NCBI RefSeq assembly: GCF_035594125.1
Contig: NC_087158.1
Coordinates: forward strand, 4,475,001 to 4,539,000
Direction: 5' to 3'
From: Scylla paramamosain
Lineage: Eukaryota; Arthropoda; Malacostraca; Decapoda; Portunidae
DNA: 64,000 nt
Position 1 is the stretch's first letter. The number at the start of each line of letters is the position of its first letter. Of the stretch, positions 1 through 11,655 are shown one piece after another. The translations under genes were made by a program, and so were the position numbers. The notes under the pieces were generated by a model. It was not told the origin of the DNA. It worked only from the letters and a program-made list of their open reading frames with translations, and did no database searches.

Positions 1-223
1 TGTGTGTTGGGGGGCATGGAAAGAGTGGGGGGCGGGGTTGGAGAGAGGGAGGGAGGGAGCCTTGAAACGAGCGAGAAAAACAGCCATCTGCAGGTGACGA
101 AACTCAGCACTAAACAATGGCCAGGGATGGTGCATTCTCTCCACGTGGCTACACACACACACACAACACACTTGCATATTTACCTCTCACCCTCCCCCTC
201 CTCTTCCTTTTTGACAAGTAGGT

Positions 224-228
<5 letters not shown>

Positions 229-322
<94 letters not shown>
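229..322. repeat. (TC)n/(TG)n compound microsatellite
   Basis: A perfect TC tract of about 65 bases runs directly into about 29 bases of TG. The coding remnant of the BEL/Pao element on the minus strand stops exactly at this tract, so the element's truncation point coincides with the microsatellite. Bases 1-228 show no recognisable gene, only a short CA run. Confidence 0.97.
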
Positions 323-325
323 TGT

Positions 326-905
326 TAAGCATCAATGGTGTATTATCCCGAAAGGGTATTGGTAGTTGATAATGGTTCCCAATCTTGACCTGCTTTGTCT
401 CCCATAAACCCAAAACTTGTTGGTCTTCTACTGAAATCCCCATTCTTTCTGGGTCTTCACGGTCCTCTATCTCCCAGAATCGTCTCATGATTTCCTCCAA
501 CAATGGATCTTGGAGACCAACTGTTGCTGCCTCTTCCACAAAGGTATTGAAACTCATAGTTCTTTGTTCCGTCAGATTCAAGGGACCATTTATTGCCCAG
601 CCTAATCTTGTCCTGATTGCAAATGGGTCTCCATCTCAGCCTCTCCGGATCTCCAACGGTGTCATCACTGTTGGGGCGTCTTGTCTGATCAATAGCTCTA
701 CTGTCAGCTGTTTCTCATGCTTCCCATATCTGTCTAAAGGCGTCAAGCTTCTCAAATGAGGCCAGTGAGCAGCCAGAAGGGGTTCAGCTTTCGTGTCCGT
801 GTCCGTTAGACCATCAGGAAAGGACTCTATGACACTGATCCTTGTCAGTCTCATAGTAGCTGATCTCCTAGCGTGTAGTCCTGCGACCATAAGTGTAACG
901 TAGGT
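326..905 (-). pseudogene. BEL/Pao protease-RT junction fragment
   Basis: The minus-strand translation shows the distal part of the Pao protease domain (motifs ISVIESFPDG, VELLIRQDAP, PLEIRRG) and then, after an in-frame TGA at 636-638, GWAINGPL and the pre-RT segment RFWEIEDRED ... SVEDQQ. These motifs identify the protease/RT linker of BEL/Pao polyproteins. The catalytic Asp-Ser/Thr-Gly segment expected upstream is missing, so a deletion removed the protease active site. The TGA sits where an arginine codon would be expected, consistent with CGA-to-TGA decay. The fragment ends in the microsatellite before any RT catalytic motif. Confidence 0.75.
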
Positions 906-2887
906 GGATTCCCGCTGTTCCGTCCCCACAAGGGTAGAGATTTCTCTTCGTTTCATTCTCCAGGAAATGGAGCAAGTCCTTTATGTGTTGGGTGCATTTG
1001 CTTCTTTTCCCAGTCCATCGGGCAGTCCATCGAGCCTGCATGGGTTCATCGAGTCTCAGCAGAATATCCCTCATTGTTGGGGTGTTGTCAACCTCATGCA
1101 GTTTGCCAAGATTCTCGGCAAAGGAGATGTAAGAAGTCAATCGGCCACACAAGGTGGAAAGAGCTTGAAAGTCGTTATCCCCGATTGTGGGTCCTCCCAT
1201 CACAGCTTCCCTTGCTTGGTTCATATACATCCTCTCATCACTGAACCTTTCATCCAGGATCCTTAGAGCCACCTTGAGGCCCCGATCTGCTGGCAGAGCC
1301 ATGCAGTGCTCTATCAGGTCTCGTACCTCCTCGGAACAGCTGGTGAAAAGTCGGTTGAGCTTGTATGTATCTGAGACTGATGAGTAAAGATAGAACTCCT
1401 GGAACTGCCTCTTAAAGGTCCAGTAATTCTTGACGCTCCCTGTCTGGAGATTGGGTAATTTAGCATGCATCAGCCCTACCGTCTCAAGTAAGACATGACT
1501 GGAGCCATACCCCTCCTTTTGGGTGTGTTTCCTACCTGTTGATTTGGTGTGGAGCTCTCTATGTTCACTCTTTGTTCTTAAACATTTAGCGCGCCTTCTC
1601 TTCTTGTTCGGGGACTGAGCCTCGTCACTCGAGGACCCATATCCGTGTCTGTCTTCACTTGTTAAAGCCCATTTGGTGTTTCTATCCTTGCTGATCAAGG
1701 CCCGTTTGGTGTTCCTAGTCCTCGGTTTCTTGTGTCCTCGGGTTCCCTTCATGTTAAATGTGGTATATTTGCTCTCTACATCCTCACTAGAGGAGGTGTT
1801 TCCGTACTCGCTGATCGAGGTCCATTCGGTGTCACTGTCCTCACTGGATGTGGTATGTTTACTGTTTCTGTCCTCGCTGACCGAGGCCCCGTTTTGTATT
1901 TCTGTCTTCGCTGCTCGAGGCCCATTTTGTGTTTTTGTCCTCGCTGCTCGAGGCCCATTTTATGTTTCTGTCCTTGCTGATTGAGGCCCATTTTGTGTTT
2001 CTGTCCTTGCTGATCGAGGCCCATTTTGTGTTTCTGTCCTCGCTGATCGAGGCCAATCCGGTATTGCTGTCCTCGCTGACCGAGGCACGTTTTGTATTTC
2101 TGTCCTCGCTGATCAAGGCCAATCCGGTATTGCTGCCCTCGCTGACCGAGGCACGTTTTGTATTTCTGTCCTCGCTGCCCGAGGCCCGTTTTGTGTTTCT
2201 GTCCTCGCTAACCGAGACCCAGTTTGTATTTCTGCCCTCGCTGCCCGAGGCCCGTTTTGTGTTTCTGTCCTCGCTGATCAAGGCCAATCCGGTGTTGCTG
2301 TCCTCGCTGATCGATATACCTTTTGTATTTCTGTCCTTGCTGCTCGAGGCCCGTTTTGTGTTTCTGTCCCCGCTAACCGAGGCCCGTTTTGTATTTCTGC
2401 TCTCGCTAGACGAGGCCCGAGGTCCTTTCCACACCCTCTGTGCGTCCACGTTACTTTCGTCACTTAAGTACCGACCGACATCTGCGTCCTCACCACTTGA
2501 GGCCAGAGAGTCGATGCAGCGCTTCTTTGCTCTGCAGCGACCGCACTTCATATCTTGAAGTGATTCCACAACATCTCCCATGAGCGCCAGCAGCTCTGCC
2601 ATAACCTTAAGGAGCTCATTCATAATGGGTGTATTACCTGCCAAGGGTTGGAAATCTAAGGCGGCGTTCGCCTCTTCTGGCCCTTTCGTATCACAGTTCT
2701 CATCAAAAGATTGAGCCTTGGCGTCCGCCAAGGTGAGGTTACCAGTGACGGAGCCTGTTCCGTCCGTTGCGTCATGCGTGTCAGCTAACTCAAATAGATA
2801 GGCACTATTTACACAGTGAGGTGCGACCTCCCCCTCCCCCTGTTTATTGTGCGCATGTGGAGGCTCAGACATCTTGCTACGCTGCAC
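868..2887 (-). pseudogene. BEL/Pao gag-like protein with DUF1759 domain and 11-residue repeats
   Basis: The N-terminal part (2,887 to about 2,430) begins MSEPPHAHNK at about 2,872 and contains a Cys/Lys-rich stretch (CGRCRAKKRC). It then enters a long array of 11-residue units around the core DRNTKRAS. The array shifts frame near 1,750-1,860 and continues in another frame to 868. After the repeats comes a domain with the motif LPNLQTGSVKNYWTFKRQF and a following RILDERFS, typical of DUF1759 in Pao gag-like polyproteins. This domain packages the element RNA in related elements. The frameshift inside the repeat array means no single protein spans the region. The polar, repeat-rich spacer is unusual for this family. 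Confidence 0.75.
1650..2425 (-). repeat. 33-bp coding minisatellite, roughly two dozen units
   Basis: On the plus strand, units such as TCCTCGCTGACCGAGG followed by a T-rich half recur every 33 bases. About 17 well-conserved units lie between roughly 1,867 and 2,412, with more degraded ones on the 1,650-1,860 side. Thirty-three bases equal 11 codons, so length change keeps the gag-like reading frame open. Unit variants (CGTTTTGTATTTCTG versus CCAATCCGGTATTGCTG) alternate in part, which suggests higher-order duplication. Confidence 0.9.
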
Positions 2888-3563
2888 CTGCTTCCTTCAA
2901 TCGGCTTGCCAATACACCACTTCGTAATGAATACACAGACTTACCTCGTTGTTATGTGTCCTTCACACGACACACCTGTACACCTGCGCTAACGAACGAA
3001 TATTCCCGTTCGCCCCGATGTGCCACAGTACGCACACAATGCACTTGTACTCAGTATGCGGGCTCTCAGGCCACCTCATGCCCCGTCTGCCAGACAGCAG
3101 AACGCACACATGCACACACGCACTTCTCTGCGAGACGTCCCCGTGGGCAGACCTCAGGCCACCTTACGCCCCGTCTGTCAGGCAGCGGGATGCACATACG
3201 CAGACACGCACTTTTCTGCGAGACGGCCCCGCAGGCAGACCTCAGGCCATCTTATGCCCGTCTGTCAGGCAGCGGAACGCACGTACGCACACACGCACTT
3301 CTCTGCGAGACGGCCCCATGGGTGGATCAGTGTGCGAGGCTCCTCGAGCTGCCTCAAGCTCCGCCCACCGGGCAGCGGAACGCACAAACGTTCACACGCA
3401 CTCACCCGCTGGGTAATCCTGAAGACGCTCCGCTCCGCTGCGATCCTCGCCTCTCTTCTCCAGCATGTGGCAGACCGCAGTCGTTAACTGTAGATGCCGT
3501 CACGTCTATAAGGGATCAGGATGACAAACGACCCAGTTGTTTACTCGCTTTAATGCGTTAACC
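2888..3563. other. Leader-like region between BEL/Pao gag and Gypsy LTR
   Basis: No gene was recognised here. The stretch is GC- and CpG-rich compared with its surroundings and contains the 87-88 bp tandem repeat described separately. Its position directly upstream of the minus-strand BEL gag start suggests it is the element's leader or LTR. It abuts the Gypsy LTR at 3,564. Confidence 0.4.
3061..3325. repeat. 87-88 bp tandem repeat, about 3 copies
   Basis: The motif CACTTCTCTGCGAGACG recurs at about 3,121, 3,209 and 3,296, giving a period of 88 and then 87 bases. Each unit also carries CTCAGGCCACCTTACGCC-like and GTCAGGCAGCGG-like blocks. A diverged fourth partial unit (GGGCAGCGGAACGCAC) follows at about 3,368. 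Confidence 0.85.
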
Positions 3564-4211
3564 TGTAGTGACAATTAATTTGACATCAGCACGAGTATTG
3601 AAATACAAGAAAACGTCCACATGCACATAAGGCACATAAGCATCATAAAGAAGTAACATTCTATCATAACAGAGAGCAATATAATAACCAAATACATGAT
3701 ACATGAATACGCCTTAACAAGCCGTCAGAACAATAAAGACATAAATGCAATACATATAATAATATTCAATATTCAGTGTACTTTGACAACTAGAATGCAA
3801 CACTATGAGGGTCGGCGTTTGAGGGTCTAGGGTTTATGGAGAAAGCAGAGCGAGTCACGACACCTCTCTCTCTGAAGCCTGGACACAATCTGCCCCATTC
3901 TGAGGCCGCTGGGCCAGATATGTGATCCCGGGTGACCCGTTCCCCAACAGAGATCCCTCTGTGTCTTATCTACCCTACGCGCGCGCTATGTCATCAACTT
4001 TACCGCGTAAACACAACCCTCACTACCTCTCTACAGCTAAGCTAGTTCCTCCCACACAACTTCACTACTGCAATTAACTACTATAATGAATGCAGTTTCC
4101 TTAGTTTCTACTCTTTCCTTAGTGTTACACATGCTTCGTATTAGTCTCTCGTCACCAGCCTCACAGGACCTTGTGGGGCGACACAGCTGGTGACTACACC
4201 CTGTCGCAACA
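3564..4211 (-). repeat. 3' LTR of truncated Ty3/Gypsy element (Gypsy-1)
   Basis: On the minus strand the 648-bp segment begins TGTTGCGACAGG and ends CACTACA, giving imperfect terminal inverted repeats TGTTGCG/TGTAGTG. A purine-rich tract (GAAGGGGAGGATAG on the minus strand, about 4,212-4,226) sits immediately upstream, as expected for the polypurine tract. The integrase-end ORF stops only about 30 bases further upstream. No partner 5' LTR exists in the window because the element is 5'-truncated. Confidence 0.75.
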
Positions 4212-4241
4212 CTATCCTCCCCTTCGAAATAGTCATCCCGA

Positions 4242-6075
4242 CTATTCACTGTCACTATCACCAAACTGATATTCTTGCCACCATGATGGTCTTTTCCTTA
4301 CCTTCCGAGGGCGGCGTGGTGACGGCACACACACTGCTCCCTCCACAATGTCCACGTCACTCACTCCTTCGGCTGCTGAAGAAACAGCATCGCTACCCAC
4401 CGAGTCGGCTGCTGCTTCCTCATCAGCGCTGCTGTCCTCACTTTCCGGCGGCGAAGCAGGTCTTCCTGGGCCCCACGTAAAGCGGCCTTCTTCCACGGCT
4501 GCCCACAAATGGTCCACGTGTACCACGCAGGGCCGCTTACGTGCGCTGCCACTGATCCCGTAGATTACTACTGAAAGTGGCTGCAGGACAATGTAAGGAC
4601 CCTCCCAGCGACACTGGAGTCTCGGGGCGAGGCCTCGCTTCCTCCAGGGGTTAAACACCCAGACGCGATCCCGCACAGCATAATGAGCGTCCGTAGTGCG
4701 CTGCTGATACCAGCGGGACATGGATTGTCCTGCTAGCCGGAGATTACTCGCCACCTGTCACCGCGCAGCGTCCATCTGCCCTCAAACTCTGCATCAAACT
4801 CAGGTGCTGTCCCTGGCAGCTTCTCTCCCGGTGGTCGTCCTGTAGCCAAGTCCAGCGGCAAACGCATCTCATGGCCAGACATCATCCGGGCCGGAGTGTT
4901 ATCTGTGGCCTCTTGTTGCACCGACTGGTTCACCATTAGGGCGAAAGGCAGCCACAGGTCCCAATCTTGCTGGTCTGAACTGCAGTACTTGGCCAGCTCC
5001 TCCGCCAACGTCCTATTGAAACGTTCAACCATGCCATCACTATGGGGGCGGGGAGGCGTGGTGCGAGTCTTGTGCACCCCCAACAACTCACAACACTACT
5101 TGAACACCCGAAAATCAAACTTTCGGCCTTGGTCGGAGTGTAGTTCTCCAGGGATCCCAAACCACACCAGCCACGGTCTCTGGCTCATGGTCCAGAATCC
5201 CGTATGGTTCTGGCCACTTGGAGAAGTAGTCCATGGCCACCAGAATGTAGCGTGCAAGGCAGTGGTCCGGCAATATCCACCGTCACTCGCTCCATGGGCG
5301 CGCCGGACTGATGTAGCTGGAGTGGATTGCGTGTACGGCACGCGGGACCTTTATTGGCAGCACAAGTGCGGCATAACTTGCACCACTTCTCCATATCCCG
5401 TCTCATGCCGATCCAGTACACACGCTGACGAAGGTGGCAGAGTCTTCTTTTGCTCCCATGTGCCCACCAGAGACACCCTTGCAAGCTTCCTTGGGCAGCT
5501 CGGCGTGGAGGTGAAACACCAGCAACCAGGCACGCTCCTCCGTTGCCGCATCCTCCCAGCATCGCTGCAACACACCATCCTGTAGCCTAAGTGTCACCCA
5601 CTGCTCTACCAGAACCTTCGTGGCAGGACTCTCCGGCGACAATTCCTCCTTGCCCGGTCACTCGCCCTCCTCCAGCCACCGCATTACTAGGGCAACGTCT
5701 GGGTCTGCTTGCTGCTTATCCCTCCACTGCTGGCTGGCCTCGCTGGGTCCACCTTCCACTTGCAGGCGGCAGCAGGTAACAGCTTCTTCACACCTGGAGC
5801 AGTGCAAAGACCCCGGCGTCCGGGTGGACACTGCTTTGCCCCACTATGTACCTGAAGAAGGGGACTTCATGCTGGAAGACGGTGCATTTCTTGGGGCTCA
5901 GCTTCAGGTTTGCCTCTTGCAGGCGGCCCAATTCCTCCTCCAGCCTTTCCAACTCCTGATCGAACGTCCCTGCAAACACCAGGAGATCGTCGAGGTACAC
6001 TAAGGTGGATTTCCACTGCAGGCCCACCAGCACCTTCTCCATCAGGCGCTCGAAGCACCCTGGGGCGTAACATAA
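4242..6075 (-). pseudogene. Ty3/Gypsy pol fragment (RT end, integrase, C-terminal GPY/F region)
   Basis: Read on the minus strand, the fragment opens inside the RT with the palm motif YLDDLLVF (catalytic codons at about 5,986-5,997), followed by LKLSPKKCTVF. It then jumps to the integrase zinc-binding region (CRTCAANKG), the core (VDIAGPL; PHSDGMVERFNRTLAEELAK) and a C-terminal WEGPYIVLQP ... VHVDHLW module. The protein ends in an acidic Ser/Glu/Asp tail and stops at 4,242. Almost all of RNase H is missing between about 5,790 and 5,640. At least two frameshifts break the integrase, near 5,450 and 5,100-5,190. The 5' half of the element is absent beyond 6,075. It belongs with the LTR at 3,564-4,211. 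Confidence 0.85.
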
Positions 6076-6294
6076 GGTCTGGATATATGATAGCAGGTTA
6101 GTTTCAAAACATTCCTGTCCAGATCAGAATAAAACGGAGTTTAAAATGAATAACTGTCATTTTCTTTGATTTCTAGATAAAACCAATTAGGATATAACAT
6201 TTACTGACCAAAAACAAAAAAGTTAAAATTTTGTTAAACGGAGAATTATAAATACTTAACGTATTGTCCTTGAACATTACAATAATATAAATAA

Positions 6295-6297
<3 letters not shown>

Positions 6298-6386
<89 letters not shown>
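6298..6386. repeat. (TC)n microsatellite
   Basis: About 88 bases of perfect TC lie in an AT-rich stretch between the Gypsy-1 remnant and the LINE-D remnant. Nothing else is recognisable from 6,080 to 6,590. Confidence 0.97.
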
Positions 6387-6391
<5 letters not shown>

Positions 6392-6589
6392 TTTAAACTT
6401 TGTTTTCACAAAAAAATATACAAGAGATGTACAGGGCATGTTACACTTTGAATTGTTGTATGTTGTTGAGTAAATAGTGGATTAAGGCTGTATGTTGTGC
6501 ACTTTCATTGGCTTAAAGTGCCATTTTTCCTCTTGTCACAATTTCAGAACACGAAATTTGTTCACTACACAAATGGAATGGGGAATGTT

Positions 6590-7870
6590 CCTTGCCTATT
6601 GTTTACAGCCTTTACCTGTTAGGTGGACATCTCGCACTGTGGCTACTACTGCAGTGAACACATTCCACAACTGAGAGACTCTGGTAGTGAAGGTTCTCTG
6701 ATGCTGACTGGTGCGTGACCTTGGCACCCCGACCTGCTTGTGGCTGGAGAGCACTGTTCTCATGTTTCTCACAGCATCTCGAGGGGGAAGCCTTAGCTCT
6801 GCCAGACGCTGCACCTCCTGTACCTGCAGCTTGTGAAGAACCATCAGAGCAACCACGTCCAGGCGGTGCTCCATTGTGTCCAGGGCAGGTATGTCACGTG
6901 AAGGAAGAGGGCAGCTATAGCCCTCTATCAGTCCCTGTACACGCTGCTCCACTTTGTCAAGTCTCCGGAGGTGTGTTGTAGCTCCGGACATCCATGTCCG
7001 GGCCCCATACTCCAGGTGAGACTTCACCTATGCCTTGTAGAGTGTCAGAAGGCCACGTTTATCCAGGAAGCCTGCCACTCTACATAAAGTGGAGACCCAA
7101 AGGGAGGCTTAGTGAACGATGTGTTGTATGTGGTGGTCGAAGTGGAACTCTGCATCGAATTTCACTCCGAGGCCCTTGATGTGGTCCTTAAGTTGGAGGG
7201 TGACGGAGCCAAATCTCACCTTTCCCTCAACAGCTTATGAGGCTGCTGGGGACCAAGACACCACCATAGCCTGTGTCTTCTCAGGTGCAAAGCTCACCTG
7301 CCAGCGCCCTCCTCACCTCTGTAATGTTTGCAGTTGCTGGTTGACATCAACAACTGCTCGCTAGCTGTCCTGGCAACAATAAGAGCGGGAGAGTGTGCAG
7401 TCATCACTATATATGAAGACTGCTGACAGGGTCCTGAGAAAGTCGTCAATGTACAGGTTCCAGAGAACCGGTCCCGGCACAGGTCCGTGAGGAACTGAGA
7501 CCCCTACTGGGAGGTTCCTGGACTGCTGCTCACCGATGACAACATGGGGTGACCTGTCGTGGAGATAGTCATTCATCACCATCAAAAGGTGACCTTGAAT
7601 GCCTTTGGCATGGAGCTTTTCCAGCAATCCCACGTGCCACACACAGTCAAAGGCCGTTATCCAAGGAGTCTTGCCAGTCCCTGGAGAGGAGCATAAGAAG
7701 GTCTGAGGCGGAGTGGCCAGATCTAAACACGAATCAGACAGGAGGGATTTGTCATCAAGGTGGTGGGTGAGGCTCTCCACCACTATCCTCTAAAAGACTT
7801 TTCCGACCACAGACATGAGGGCGATAAGACTGCAGTAAGCACGGTTAGATCTGGACTTCTTCAAAAGGAG
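6590..7870 (-). pseudogene. LINE-D: non-LTR retrotransposon RT fragment
   Basis: The minus strand shows a degraded LINE reverse transcriptase. In order it has a finger segment with LMSVVGKVF (about 7,800), AFDCVWHVGLLEKLHAKGIQ, PVPGPVLWNLYIDDF, then VFIYSDDCTLS in place of the usual YADD-type site. The C-terminal LINE region KSHLEYGARTWMSGATTHL and RVSQLWNVF follow, ending at about 6,596. Stops and frame changes occur throughout, and the endonuclease is missing. The 5' end abuts LINE-A at about 7,870 head to head. It is probably a Jockey/CR1-type element, but the clade cannot be fixed by eye. Confidence 0.8.
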
Positions 7871-8405
7871 GAGGCAGCAGGCACCTGCTGAAACGATAAT
7901 TACTCCCAGTTAGGTCTAAAGGACTGGATCGGGGGGTGCTGTGAATCTCAATGAACGTTTCCCTTTGTGTCTCACAATACAAGAGGGCAGTCACAGCCTG
8001 TCCTCTAAAGACAACTCTCTTGCTTCACACGAAACTACATGCACCTAATTACACGCACACCCTTCACTCAAAATTTGAGTTATCATGGCGACTCCTATAC
8101 CACCCTCGGTGTCCCCATTTCGGGAGGAGACTATAAATGTCCCCAGGTCGGACTGCTCTTCTGGTATCTTGACATCCCTCCTCAACTTTTTCTTCATTAA
8201 TTTTTTTTTGCAACATTCGTGGTCTTATATCCAATTTTCAATCTGTAGAACACCACCTCTCCTCTACTAAACCTCATCTTTTCCTCACTGAAATACAGGT
8301 GTCTGAGGCAACTGACAGTAACTCCCTTTTTGTTCCCTCCCACTTTCTCTATCCTCACTTTCAGTCCAAAGCTGGATGTTATGTCTATGTGTGGAACAAT
8401 TTATG
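7871..8405 (+). mobile_element. LINE-A copy 1, 5' part (5' UTR and endonuclease start)
   Basis: This matches, in opposite orientation, the start of the LINE-A copy at 39.7-42.0 kb: the same 5' UTR (ACGATAATTACTCCCAG), the ORF start MATPIPPSVSPF, TINVPRSDC and FPSHFLYPHF of the endonuclease region. Small indels break the frame. The copy is interrupted at about 8,405 by an AT-rich block and resumes at about 9,558. Confidence 0.85.
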
Positions 8406-8436
8406 TTTAGTATGTGTATATATATTTATATCTATA

Positions 8437-8531
<95 letters not shown>

Positions 8532-9369
8532 CTCTTAGGGAAGTGTTTAGTATGTATATTTACGAATCCGTTTTTCAGCCATGTTACGGTCTTCAATTTT
8601 GTTTGTATATATAAAACTTGTCACTAACAGTAACAAATAATATTTTGACAAGTCAGGAATGAATGTTTTCAAATACATGCTTATCTTTGGGGCTCGGAGT
8701 TATTATGGACTGAATACTTTTTTAGGAGCTGAGACATATTTGGGAATTATTTTCTTTTTTCGATGCCTATGTCAACATGCATATAATATCAAAGCAATAA
8801 AGTGCAATTGAAAGCTAAGGTATTGAAGAGTGTAAAAGATTTTGGTTATAAATGTTGCGGAGTTGGCTGCACAGGGCAGGATGTTGGCTGTACAGGGCAG
8901 GATGCTGTATTTCCCCAAAAATCATCACATAAAAGTGTAATTTATTTTCTAAGAAATTACTTCTCAAATCTATTATAAGTAAGGCATAAGAAATAGGAAA
9001 CGAGACTTCAGAATAATCAGAAAGGAAAACTGAAAGTCGTGAAATTCAGAGTATGTTCTGTTCTTTGAGGACTGCGGTTGTGTTATAGTAGTCAGAACTT
9101 TGAGACGTTGAGACGTTGGGTGTTGTCAGATGCACATCCAGCCATTTTCTTGAACGTACAATTCTTGTTTATTTATAGATATTTGTAATATAAAGAAGTA
9201 TTTATTTATTACACACACTATAGGATTGTGGAAGGTGTATGTAAAGGTGAGAATTAAAGCTTTGAAAAATATATAATAATAAAATTCCGCATCGTGAGCT
9301 CTGAAAAAGAAAAAATCCAAGGATCAAAATCGTGTGGTAGCCACACTTCCATTCCATTCATACTATGAA

Positions 9370-9463
<94 letters not shown>

Positions 9464-9557
9464 CAATTTATTTTTTTCTCATTTTATGGCGTAAATAAAA
9501 AAAAAATAAAAACTCCAACCTGACAAGACCCTCTAACAAAGCACCACACTGTATAGG
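8406..9557. other. 1.15-kb AT-rich insertion within LINE-A, with (TA)n tracts near both ends
   Basis: Sequence homologous to LINE-A stops at about 8,405 and resumes at about 9,558, so this block is an insertion. It carries (TA)n tracts at about 8,440-8,521 and 9,374-9,459. Between them is AT-rich sequence without an open frame of note. No terminal inverted repeats, poly(A) tail or clear target duplication were found. Its class is unknown. Confidence 0.6.
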
Positions 9558-10357
9558 TTAACCTGCTCTCATGCCCACGCTCTTGAATCTTCCGAATTTT
9601 CCACCATCTGGCTACAGAGTCATTCTTAAACTAAATTTATCTGTGCTGACAACCTCTCACCAAACTCTTCTGACTATAAGAAATGTCTGACTACTTAACT
9701 TCCAAATTGGAGCACATTCTGACTCTCTTCCCTTTTGTGGAGATCTCTGTTCTTGGAAATTTCAACGTTCACCACCACCTTTGGCTTTCCTCACCTTTCA
9801 CTGATTATCCTGGTAAACTAGCCTTTAACTTTGCTATCATCCACGATCTAGAGCAACTGCTGCAACACCTTACTTGTATTCCTGACCGCCTTGGAGATAC
9901 ACCCAACATTCTTGGTCTTTTCCTAACTTCTAAACTTTCTGCTCATGCTGTTATTCTATCTTCTCTGTTGGGCTCCTCTGATCACAATCTCATATCTGTA
10001 TCTTGTCCTATTGCTCCAATCAATCCTTAGGATCCCCCCAAAGCGGAAGTGCCTCTGGTGTTTTGCCTCTGCTATTTGAGGGGAACTGAAGCGATTATGC
10101 TGATTTTCCATAGAATGACTACTGCTTCCATGTCAGAGACCCATCTCTGTGTGCTGAACGCACAACAAATGCGATAGTGTCTGACATGGAGGCATACATT
10201 CCTCACTCTTTCTCTCGATCTAAACCTTCCAAACCATGGTTTAACACTTTTAACCAAACATGGTTTTTCATGCTATATATGATAGAGAGATGGCCCACAA
10301 AAGGTACCTGAGCTTTCCATTACCTGAATCTCATGCGCTTTATATTTCTGCTCGGAA
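9558..10357 (+). mobile_element. LINE-A copy 1, continued (endonuclease and linker)
   Basis: Homology to LINE-A resumes with a segment equivalent to LTCSRAHALESSEF. It continues through [27 protein letters not shown] (the endonuclease SDH motif) and the linker, and stops near 10,357 in the segment corresponding to YISARNHAKS. The RT is absent. Frame changes occur after about 10,030. Confidence 0.85.
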
Positions 10358-11649
10358 TCAAATGCTATATAATAAGCCTCTGTATATATTTCAACTAGGA
10401 GTTTAGTTAGTTATGGTATTGTAGTTAGATAGCCACACCTGAAATGACAGGATGTGCCAGCGTGGGAGAACCAAGCTTCAGTTACCTGGATGGTGTACAG
10501 ATCGCATAGGACTTAAATAGCACTGGATGAACGATCGGGCTAGGTGCAGGGCACTAGATGCATCCCATATTTCAATGTGCTTTGATATTTTGTACAGTTC
10601 GGTGGTAAAAGGATAATCCCTTGGCCTTTAATCATATAACACAAGATGTCTGCCAATAATCCATTGAGTTGCCTTACTAAAACTGACTGGAGGAAGTGTT
10701 ATCTCTGTCAGATAGATATGAAAGAAGAGTTGAAGTCTCCCCCTACCTGTTATGAGTGTAGTTCTGATGGTTATTCCATGATAGCCAAAAACATACCATA
10801 ATTTCAGGCAATTAATCTATTGCCCATCAGATTAGACCCAACCAGATTGTATGATGGAGGTGGTATTGAAGATGTAGTGAGGTGAAACAGTGCAAAGTAT
10901 CACCAAAATTGTCGCCAAATGTTTAGCAACTGCAGACGTCGCCACCAAAGACGCAGTTACACTAGTCAACACAGTTGAGTTGGATTTCGTCCAAGTTCAG
11001 ATGAAATCCAACTCTATCAGTGGTAGTGTGAGAGTTTCAAGAATAAGGTTGGTTCTGTTCAAAGGAACAGCATCCAGAGGAAGACAACCGAAGATATATA
11101 TTATATGACAATGAAATTTACAATGTATATAAAGATAAAAACTTTAGCACATTAAAGTATTGATGGAAACCTATTTAAATATATTTTGAATATTGAAATA
11201 GGACTAGAAGCGTATCATCTTATTAAATATTATAAATCACCCGATTTCCATTTGACTATCATTGTTTTAGCACCATTTTCAGAAACATCGCTGAAAACTC
11301 GTCTCTATGGAGTGGCCTAGTAATATCATTTACTCACTATTAGAAAAAAGTGAGAACCCAAGAAGTTCTGTGGGACGTCAGACATGTAAATTATCCTCCC
11401 ACGACATCCTGTGGTGGTTGTAAAATCCTTGCTTGTTCTCCAGACACATCTCTTTCACCAGGTTGTTTTAGAGTGTAGACACTCTTGTGTTTTCTAGTCA
11501 TGCATGGCCTCACCCAGTATCTTCTGCGTTTTTTCTTATGGGTATTAATCAAGATCATCATATTATAGTGGAACCAGACTAACTTGATACATGGGGTGTT
11601 GGCTCTACCTCTCCACGCTATTGCTACCTCAGCCCCGGAGTGACCTGAC
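10358..11649. other. No recognisable gene
   Basis: This AT-rich sequence holds only short open frames without recognisable domains. No repeat unit, inverted terminus or RNA gene was seen. The right end may contain the 5' UTR of LINE-C. Confidence 0.5.
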
Positions 11650-11655
11650 CTGATA

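Larger units (their letters stand above)
326..2887 (-). mobile_element. BEL/Pao LTR retrotransposon remnant, 3'-truncated
   Basis: Read on the minus strand, this stretch holds in order a gag-like N-terminal region, an 11-residue repeat region, a DUF1759-type Pao gag domain, the C-terminal half of the Pao aspartic protease region and the first residues of the reverse transcriptase. The order matches BEL/Pao elements. RT core, RNase H, integrase and the 3' LTR are absent because the element ends at the microsatellite at 322. Frames change several times, so the copy is dead. Sequence upstream of the first ATG (2,888-3,563) may be its leader or 5' LTR, but no TG...CA pair could be established there. 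Confidence 0.85.

Noticed and set aside
1650..2425. CRISPR-like array
   Set aside because: Units are contiguous 33-bp tandem copies without spacers, inside a retrotransposon gene of a eukaryote.
3564..4211. Assignment of this LTR to the BEL/Pao element
   Set aside because: The polypurine tract and integrase stop of Gypsy-1 lie immediately upstream in the right orientation, so it is the Gypsy-1 3' LTR.
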